Part shown: piece after piece, positions 6,694 to 10,800 of the stretch
How positions within the stretch are numbered: position 1 is the first letter of the stretch
Layout of the letters: every line of letters starts with the position of its first letter
Source of the DNA: an uncultured Prevotella sp.
GTDB taxonomy: Bacteria > Bacteroidota > Bacteroidia > Bacteroidales > Bacteroidaceae
Direction of reading: 5' to 3'
NCBI GenBank assembly: GCA_937901345.1
Contig: CALCHM010000042.1
Span: forward strand, 1 to 10,800
Length of the DNA stretch: 10,800 nucleotides
The notes under the pieces: generated by a model
Told to the model about the DNA's origin: nothing
Databases searched by the model: none
Seen by the model: the letters and a program-made list of their open reading frames with translations, nothing else
Translations under genes and position numbers: made by a program

Positions 6694-7857
6694 ATGGCCG
6701 AAAGTAATTTTGTAGATTATGTAAAAATATATTGCCGCTCGGGTAAGGGTGGTAGAGGTTCGATGCACCTTCACAGAGGAAAGTATCAACCCAATGGCGG
6801 ACCAGATGGTGGTGATGGCGGACGTGGTGGTCACGTTTATTTGCGCGGTAATCACAATTACTGGACGCTGCTTCACTTGCGCTACGAGCGTCACGTCTTT
6901 GCAGGACATGGTGGCAACGGTTCGAAGTGTTGCTCTCACGGGTCGGACGGTGAAGATAAGTATATTGACGTACCTTGTGGCACTGTGGTTTACGATGCTG
7001 AAACGGGTAAGTATATTTGTGACGTCACCGAAGATGGTCAGGTGGTGATGCTCTTGAAGGGCGGTCGTGGCGGATTGGGAAATTTCCAATTCCGTTCGGC
7101 AACCAACCAAACACCTCGTTATGCACAACCTGGCGAACCCATGCAGGAAATGATGGTTATCATGGAGTTGAAACTCCTTGCCGACGTCGGTTTGGTGGGT
7201 TTCCCCAATGCGGGTAAGTCAACTCTGCTCTCTGCTTTAAGTTCCGCAAAGCCTAAGATTGCCAACTATCCTTTTACTACGCTAGAACCCAGTTTGGGTA
7301 TCGTGCCTTATCGCGATGGTAAGTCGTTCGTGATGGCAGATATTCCTGGTATTATCGAAGGAGCGGCAGAAGGTCGTGGCTTGGGTTTGCGCTTCTTGCG
7401 TCATATTGAGCGCAACTCGTTGTTGCTCTTTATGGTTCCTGGCGACACAGAACACATTGCCAAGGAGTATGACATCCTGCTCAACGAACTCAAGAAGTTT
7501 AATCCAGGCATGCTTGACAAGCGCCGCATTTTGGCGGTGACGAAGAGCGATTTGCTAGATGAAGAACTCATTGAGATGCTTCGCGAAGAATTGCCTGAGG
7601 ACCTTCCCGTCGTATTTATTTCGGCAGTTACAGGGCAGGGTATTCAGCAATTGAAGGACATCCTTTGGGAAGAACTCAACTCTGAAAGCAATAAACTCCA
7701 AGCAATTTCAGAAGGCGGCAGCATTGTGCACCGCGATCGTGAAGTTCAGAACTTCGACCTCGACTTTGCCGATTGGCAGTATGAGGATGATGAGGATGAT
7801 GATGACGAAGACTTCGAAATGCTTGAGGAATATGAACTTGAGGACCTTGAAGACTAA
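6694..7857 (+). CDS. obg: Obg-family GTPase (ObgE/CgtA)
   Basis: Obg is a GTPase that associates with the 50S subunit and is involved in late ribosome assembly, stress responses and chromosome events. Residues 1-158 are the glycine-rich Obg fold, including GKGGRGSMHLHRGKY (17-31), GGPDGGDGGRGGHV (35-48) and KGGRGGLGN (122-130). The G domain follows: G1 GFPNAGKST (169-177), G2 YPFTTLEP (192-199), G3 DIPG (216-219), G4 TKSD (283-286) and G5 SAVTGQG (310-316). G4 has Thr where the classic motif has Asn (NKxD), a variation I have seen in this phylum. The tail (residues 364-387) is extremely acidic (Asp/Glu-rich), as in many Obg proteins. Adenylate kinase and hpt are upstream and pgeF lies 154 nt downstream. 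ATG is the start. Confidence 0.96.
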   Translation: MAESNFVDYVKIYCRSGKGGRGSMHLHRGKYQPNGGPDGGDGGRGGHVYLRGNHNYWTLLHLRYERHVFAGHGGNGSKCCSHGSDGEDKYIDVPCGTVVYDAETGKYICDVTEDGQVVMLLKGGRGGLGNFQFRSATNQTPRYAQPGEPMQEMMVIMELKLLADVGLVGFPNAGKSTLLSALSSAKPKIANYPFTTLEPSLGIVPYRDGKSFVMADIPGIIEGAAEGRGLGLRFLRHIERNSLLLFMVPGDTEHIAKEYDILLNELKKFNPGMLDKRRILAVTKSDLLDEELIEMLREELPEDLPVVFISAVTGQGIQQLKDILWEELNSESNKLQAISEGGSIVHRDREVQNFDLDFADWQYEDDEDDDDEDFEMLEEYELEDLED

Positions 7858-7863
7858 TTTTTT

Positions 7864-8010
7864 AAAGGAGAAAGGAAAAAGGAGAAAGGAGAAAGATGCT
7901 GGCGCGGTGGTGTTCTGCATGGATTTTCTTCTTTCTTCTTTTTTTCATCTCTCACCTCTTATCTCTCTCAACTCTCAACCCTAAACTCTAAACTCTCATA
8001 TCTTTTTTAT
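7864..8010. repeat. Seven-base periodic purine tract and pyrimidine tract between obg and pgeF
   Basis: This spacer is built on a 7-base phase. From 7864 to 7898 there are five purine heptads (AAAGGAG, AAAGGAA, then AAAGGAG twice, and AAAGATG), offering several AGGAG ribosome-binding-like sites. From about 7923 to 8004 the strand becomes pyrimidine-rich, with heptads such as CTCTCAA (twice), CCCTAAA, CTCTAAA and CTCTCAT at 7966-8000. Positions 7963-7993 recur inverted at 10698-10728. The purine and pyrimidine tracts are partly complementary. No hairpin followed by a T-run acts as a clear terminator here. Confidence 0.8.
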
Positions 8011-8011
8011 A

Positions 8012-8797
8012 ATGATTTTATTAGAATATCTATTTCATGGCGCTTGCCCGCCTCGCGCATTCAGCACCCTGCGATGGGGTGGAGTGGGTGAGGGAGCCTA
8101 TGACTCATTTAATATCACCCATTATTGTGGTGACTCAGCGGAGAGTGTAAGGGCTAATCGCCATATTTTGTGTGCGGAGTTGGGGATAACCGATGATTGT
8201 TTGGTGCTCCCTCGTCAGACGCATAGTGATAACATAGCCATCGTGACATTAGATACTCCGTCAGCGGCGCTTGAAGGGGTGGATGCCGTAATTACCCCTG
8301 TTGAAGGGTTGTGCATTGGAGTCTCCACGGCAGATTGCATTCCCTTGCTTTATTTTGACGCTCAACATCGTGTCATTGCTGCGGTTCATGCTGGTTGGCG
8401 TGGTACGGTGAGTGACATTGCGTGCAAAACGTTGCGCAAGATGCAAGAAACTTTTTATACGCGCCCTGAATATCTTCAAGTGGTAGTAGGTCCAGGTATC
8501 TCTGCTCGCGCCTTTGAGGTGGGCGAAGAAGTGGTTGAGGCGTTTCGAGCGTCAGGGTTTGATATGGAGCGCATTCATCATGTGAATCCCCAAACCCAGA
8601 AGTCGCACCTTGACCTTTGGGAGGCAAATGTCGGTTTGCTCGTTAAAGAAGGTGTGTGTCGTGAAAATGTGCATGTAAGTGGTATTTGCACCTTTACTTC
8701 TCACGAAGATTATTTCTCCGCCCGCCGTTTAGGTATCCATTCTGGGCGAATATTTACAGGAATAATGCTCCCATTGTCAACGAAATCCAATTTTTAG
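8012..8797 (+). CDS. pgeF: Peptidoglycan editing factor PgeF (YfiH/laccase-domain family)
   Basis: The 261-residue protein belongs to the YfiH/PgeF family, formerly called polyphenol oxidase or laccase-domain proteins. Members help keep peptidoglycan precursors correct, and some have purine nucleoside phosphorylase or adenosine deaminase activity, so the exact reaction here is uncertain. The metal-binding site is intact: QTHSDN with His71, STADCIPLL with Cys109, and AVHAGWRGT with His126. Other family landmarks are FNITHYCGD (33-41), VVVGPGISA at about 157-165, and a C-terminal YFSARR. The ATG at 8012 follows a T-rich stretch without a Shine-Dalgarno, although purine heptads with AGGAG lie 114-148 bases upstream. 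The last codons overlap the region of the next promoter. Confidence 0.92.
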   Translation: MILLEYLFHGACPPRAFSTLRWGGVGEGAYDSFNITHYCGDSAESVRANRHILCAELGITDDCLVLPRQTHSDNIAIVTLDTPSAALEGVDAVITPVEGLCIGVSTADCIPLLYFDAQHRVIAAVHAGWRGTVSDIACKTLRKMQETFYTRPEYLQVVVGPGISARAFEVGEEVVEAFRASGFDMERIHHVNPQTQKSHLDLWEANVGLLVKEGVCRENVHVSGICTFTSHEDYFSARRLGIHSGRIFTGIMLPLSTKSNF

Positions 8798-8800
8798 CAC

Positions 8801-8808
8801 TATCTTTG
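8801..8808 (+). promoter_or_regulatory. Bacteroidota-type -7 box before the AICAR transformylase gene
   Basis: TATCTTTG matches TAnnTTTG exactly and lies 3 bp after the pgeF stop codon. The nearest TTG upstream (8774-8776) is 24 bp away, longer than the usual spacing, so the -33 box is doubtful. The predicted leader is about 25 nt, ending at ATG 8839. The gene may also receive read-through from pgeF. Confidence 0.62.
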
Positions 8809-8838
8809 CAGAGAATAAACTGATTAACCTATTCAATT

Positions 8839-10020
8839 ATGAAAGAATTAGCATTGAAGTACGGTTGCAACCCTAACCAAAAACCTTCACGTATTTTCAT
8901 GAAGGAGGGCGAACTCCCTATCGAGGTTCTTAGCGGACGTCCTGGATACATCAACTTCCTCGACGCGCTCAATGGTTGGCAACTTGTTAAGGAACTCAAG
9001 GCTGCTACAGGTCTTCCTGCAGCTACAAGTTTCAAGCACGTAAGTCCCGCAGGCGCAGCCGTAGGTGAAGAAATGAGCGATACGCTTAAGAAAATCTATT
9101 TCGTAGATGATATTAAGGAACCCTTAACTCCCATAGCTACCGCTTATGCTCGTGCGCGTGGTGCTGACCGTATGTCAAGTTATGGCGACTTTATTGCGCT
9201 CAGTGACACTTGCGATAAGGCAACAGCGTTGCTCATCAAGCGTGAAGTTTCTGACGGTGTCATCGCTCCCGACTTTACCGAAGAGGCGCTTCAAATCTTG
9301 AAGGAAAAGCGCAATGGTTCATACAATGTCCTCAAGATTGATCCCAACTATGTGCCCGCACCTGTTGAAAGCAAGGAAGTGTTCGGTGTGACTTTCGAAC
9401 AGGGTCGCAATGAAATCGACCTCACTTCTGATGCCCTCTTTGAAAACATTCCTACGGACAATAAGAACTTCCCCGCGGCGGCAAAGCGTGACTTGATGAT
9501 TGCCCTCATCACGTTGAAATATACGCAGTCTAACTCTGTTTGCTACGTGAAGGACGGACAGGCAATTGGTATTGGTGCAGGTCAGCAGAGCCGTATCCAT
9601 TGCACACGCCTTGCTGGTAATAAGGCAGACATCTGGTGGTTGCGTCAGCATCCCAAGGTGATGAACCTTCCCTGGGTAGAAAAGATTCGCCGTGCCGACC
9701 GTGACAACACGATTGACATTTACATCTCTGACGATTACGAAGATGTGCTTGCCGACGGTGTTTGGCAGCAATTCTTCACCGAAAAGCCCGAGGTGCTTAC
9801 GCGCGAAGAAAAGAAGGCATGGATTGCACAGAACACAGGCGTGAGTCTCGGTTCCGACGCATTCTTCCCCTTCGGTGATAACATCGAACGTGCGCACAAG
9901 AGCGGTGTAGAATACGTAGCACAAGCAGGCGGTTCCGTGCGTGACGACCATGTTATCGAAACCTGCAATAAGTACGGCATTGCTATGGCGTTTACAGGTA
10001 TTCGCCTTTTCCACCATTAA
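8839..10020 (+). CDS. Standalone AICAR transformylase (phosphoribosylaminoimidazolecarboxamide formyltransferase)
   Basis: The protein transfers a formyl group from 10-formyl-tetrahydrofolate to AICAR, giving FAICAR, the step before IMP in de novo purine synthesis. Its 393 residues correspond to the transformylase domain of PurH alone; the roughly 200-residue N-terminal IMP cyclohydrolase domain is missing. The first residues, KELALKYGCNPNQKP, already belong to the transformylase, so this is not a truncation within the domain. The catalytic SFKHVSPAGAAVG (residues 64-76) contains Lys66 and His67, and GIGAGQQSRIHCTRLAG (244-260) is intact, as is the C-terminal GIAMAFTGIRLFHH (380-393). IMP cyclohydrolase must come from elsewhere, either a full-length PurH or a separate enzyme. 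It is followed 14 nt later by the small basic gene. Confidence 0.92.
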   Translation: MKELALKYGCNPNQKPSRIFMKEGELPIEVLSGRPGYINFLDALNGWQLVKELKAATGLPAATSFKHVSPAGAAVGEEMSDTLKKIYFVDDIKEPLTPIATAYARARGADRMSSYGDFIALSDTCDKATALLIKREVSDGVIAPDFTEEALQILKEKRNGSYNVLKIDPNYVPAPVESKEVFGVTFEQGRNEIDLTSDALFENIPTDNKNFPAAAKRDLMIALITLKYTQSNSVCYVKDGQAIGIGAGQQSRIHCTRLAGNKADIWWLRQHPKVMNLPWVEKIRRADRDNTIDIYISDDYEDVLADGVWQQFFTEKPEVLTREEKKAWIAQNTGVSLGSDAFFPFGDNIERAHKSGVEYVAQAGGSVRDDHVIETCNKYGIAMAFTGIRLFHH

Positions 10021-10034
10021 TTCTGAGCAAAACT

Positions 10035-10247
10035 ATGCGTAAAGCGGCAGAAGAAGAAATCACGCAGGCAATGACCACAGGCATAACCTTTAAAGGGGCG
10101 AAACTGAAGGCAAAACCTGCTGAGGAAAAGGTAAAGACGAAGGCAAAGAAAAAGACCTACATCACGGGACTTCACGGCTCGGGCGCAGCAAAGAAGAAAG
10201 CGGATATCCGCAAGCGTCGTGCTAACCGACATAAGAGTAAGGGGTAG
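10035..10247 (+). CDS. Small lysine-rich basic protein, hypothetical
   Basis: This 70-residue open frame begins with ATG 14 nt after the transformylase stop codon on the same strand, so it is probably cotranscribed. By hand count it has 17 Lys and 5 Arg against 6 acidic residues. Basic clusters are KTKAKKK (34-40) and KKKADIRKRRANRHKSKG (53-70). The centre TYITGLHGSG (41-50) is the only less charged part. There is no signal peptide or membrane segment. The composition suggests binding to nucleic acid, perhaps nucleoid- or ribosome-associated, but I recognise no family. It could also be a spurious frame in a lysine-rich stretch; the tight spacing and absence of any overlapping alternative gene favour a real gene. 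Confidence 0.6.
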   Translation: MRKAAEEEITQAMTTGITFKGAKLKAKPAEEKVKTKAKKKTYITGLHGSGAAKKKADIRKRRANRHKSKG

Positions 10248-10250
10248 GGT

Positions 10251-10285
10251 AGAGTACGACTGACAGAGTACAGAGTACAGCTGCC
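10251..10285. repeat. Heptad repeat AGAGTAC
   Basis: AGAGTAC occurs at 10251-10257, 10265-10271 and 10272-10278. Related heptads GACTGAC (10258-10264) and AGCTGCC (10279-10285) keep the 7-base phase. It starts a few bases after the small basic gene. Confidence 0.75.
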
Positions 10286-10293
10286 ATCCGGAT

Positions 10294-10373
10294 GAACTTC
10301 TGAACCTCAGAACTTCTGAACCTCAGAACCTCAGAACTTCAGAACCTCAGAACCTCAAAACCTCTTAACTCAA
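10294..10373. repeat. Octamer tandem repeat GAACCTCA / GAACTTCT
   Basis: Eight exactly phased octamers run from 10294 to 10357 (GAACCTCA five times, GAACTTCT twice, GAACTTCA once), followed by two decayed units. The tract lies just before the ncRNA promoter and has no apparent coding role. It is followed by the 10-bp palindrome AACAATTGTT at 10378-10387. Confidence 0.9.
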
Positions 10374-10407
10374 AAATAACAATTGTTGTTAAAAACGAAC
10401 ATTTTAT

Positions 10408-10438
10408 TTTGCTCGTATGAAAGAAGTCCGTATATTTG
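10408..10438 (+). promoter_or_regulatory. Near-perfect Bacteroidota promoter for the ncRNA
   Basis: The -33 box TTTG (10408-10411), a 19-bp spacer and the -7 box TATATTTG (10431-10438) match the phylum consensus exactly. No other promoter in the window is better. The predicted start of transcription is near 10444. Confidence 0.87.
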
Positions 10439-10443
10439 CTTCA

Positions 10444-10674
10444 TAAAACAAGTAAAAATAAAGACTGCATCGGTTTGACTGGGATTCTCATCAATTTACT
10501 CGAAAACCGGGACCGCGGAACTGCTCAATGGCGTGCCGATATGCACCCTGCACGGTGTAGGGTCGGATTACAAAGACAGGGATGCACTCAAATCTTATTT
10601 CACTCGGAGTTTCATCACATCACTGGTGTAGTCTTTTCTCTTTTAGAGGCGTGTCTGTAAGGCGCGCCTTTTTT
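10444..10674 (+). ncRNA. Probable free-standing structured small RNA of about 230 nt
   Basis: An exact promoter and an intrinsic terminator bracket a region without a credible protein gene. Complementary segments suggest a defined fold. AAAGACT (10460-10466) pairs with AGTCTTT (10630-10636) as a closing helix, and GCATC (10467-10471) pairs with GATGC (10581-10585) directly stacked on it. GGTTT (10472-10476) pairs with AAACC (10504-10508). CCGA (10536-10539) pairs with TCGG (10563-10566), capped by CCCTGCA with TGTAGGG (10546-10562). A small hairpin is possible at 10617-10629. It lacks tmRNA, RNase P and SRP landmarks. Candidate known classes are the Bacteroidales-1 RNA motif or a Bacteroidota 6S RNA. 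The fold drawn here does not show the usual 6S central bubble, so class is left open. A cis-regulatory leader for a gene beyond the right edge is an alternative. Confidence 0.7.
10647..10674 (+). terminator. Intrinsic terminator of the ncRNA
   Basis: The stem AGGCGTG (10647-10653) pairs with CGCGCCT (10663-10669) through six Watson-Crick pairs and one G-U. The loop is 9 nt, and a run of six T (10669-10674) follows immediately. Confidence 0.88.
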
Positions 10675-10697
10675 ATGTTAGGATGGGGTAAGAAGGG

Positions 10698-10728
10698 GTT
10701 TAGAGTTTAGGGTTGAGAGTTGAGAGAG
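10698..10728. repeat. 31-bp inverted copy of the obg-pgeF spacer sequence
   Basis: This stretch is the exact reverse complement of 7963-7993. It again shows 7-base phasing, with GTTTAGA, GTTTAGG and GTTGAGA (twice). It lies 24 bp after the ncRNA terminator. Confidence 0.93.
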
Positions 10729-10732
10729 GTCG

Positions 10733-10792
10733 GAGTCCTCAGAGTTTCTCAGAGTCCTCAAAACGAGCGGAGGGCGCCACACCGTCCGTTTT
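10733..10792. other. Short direct repeats and terminator-like hairpin at the right edge
   Basis: GAGTCCTCA occurs at 10733-10741 and 10752-10760 with a related CAGAGTTTCT between. Directly after, AAAACGAGCGG (10760-10770) pairs with CCGTCCGTTTT (10782-10792), with one A-C mismatch and one G-U. The A-run and T-run on its two sides make it a possible bidirectional terminator, perhaps for a gene entering from the right on the minus strand. Confidence 0.45.
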
Positions 10793-10800
10793 CTTATACA

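Noticed and set aside
6541..7128. 195-residue minus-strand open frame
   Set aside because: It is antisense to the glycine-rich N-terminal domain of Obg; the long open frame follows from biased codons there.
7999..8006. TATCTTTT as a -7 promoter box for pgeF
   Set aside because: It has one mismatch and lies only 5 bp before the ATG, leaving no room for a leader.
9319..10017. 232-residue minus-strand open frame
   Set aside because: It lies entirely opposite the well-supported AICAR transformylase and shows no domain of its own.
10436..10660. 74-residue plus-strand open frame in the ncRNA
   Set aside because: Its putative start is inside the -7 box and it ends inside the terminator stem; the structured RNA explanation is better.

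Overview
The window looks like chromosomal DNA of a Bacteroidota member, most likely order Bacteroidales and plausibly Prevotellaceae. The evidence is several Bacteroidota-type promoters (-7 box TAnnTTTG, -33 box TTG/TTTG about 19-20 bp upstream) at 1751, 5348, 8801 and 10431. It also includes weak Shine-Dalgarno signals, a short-form adenylate kinase beside hpt and obg, and a kinase-RapZ fusion of a kind I associate with this phylum. The genus is inference.

Left part. Positions 1-336 are eight 42-bp tandem repeats, probably continuing beyond the left edge; each holds a perfect GC-rich 8-bp hairpin and an AT-rich linker. A minus-strand NhaC-type antiporter (371-1696) ends just after the array. 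Divergent from it is a solo HpaII-like restriction endonuclease homologue (1789-2868) that appears to lack the usual catalytic lysine and has no methyltransferase partner in view. A bidirectional terminator (2881-2931) separates it from a convergent minus-strand pair: rsmE (16S rRNA m3U1498 methyltransferase), then a fusion of a sugar-kinase-like domain with a RapZ C-terminal domain.

Central and right part. A plus-strand housekeeping series starts at a good promoter at 5325-5355: hpt (purine salvage), adk (nucleotide balance), obg (ribosome-associated GTPase) and pgeF (peptidoglycan editing). A second promoter at 8801 serves a standalone AICAR transformylase (last-but-one step of IMP synthesis) and a 70-residue very basic protein. 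The common themes are purine metabolism, ribosome maturation (rsmE, obg) and cell-wall quality control or recycling (pgeF, perhaps the kinase-RapZ protein).

The last 550 bases contain no convincing protein gene. They hold 7-base and 8-base periodic repeats, then a near-perfect promoter, about 200 nt with long-range complementarity and an intrinsic terminator: a probable free-standing structured RNA (about 10444-10674). A 31-bp sequence downstream of it recurs inverted between obg and pgeF, 2.7 kb away.

Most of the window is ordinary. The parts most worth a second look are the hairpin array, the degenerate solo HpaII-like gene, the probable ncRNA and the shared periodic spacer sequences.
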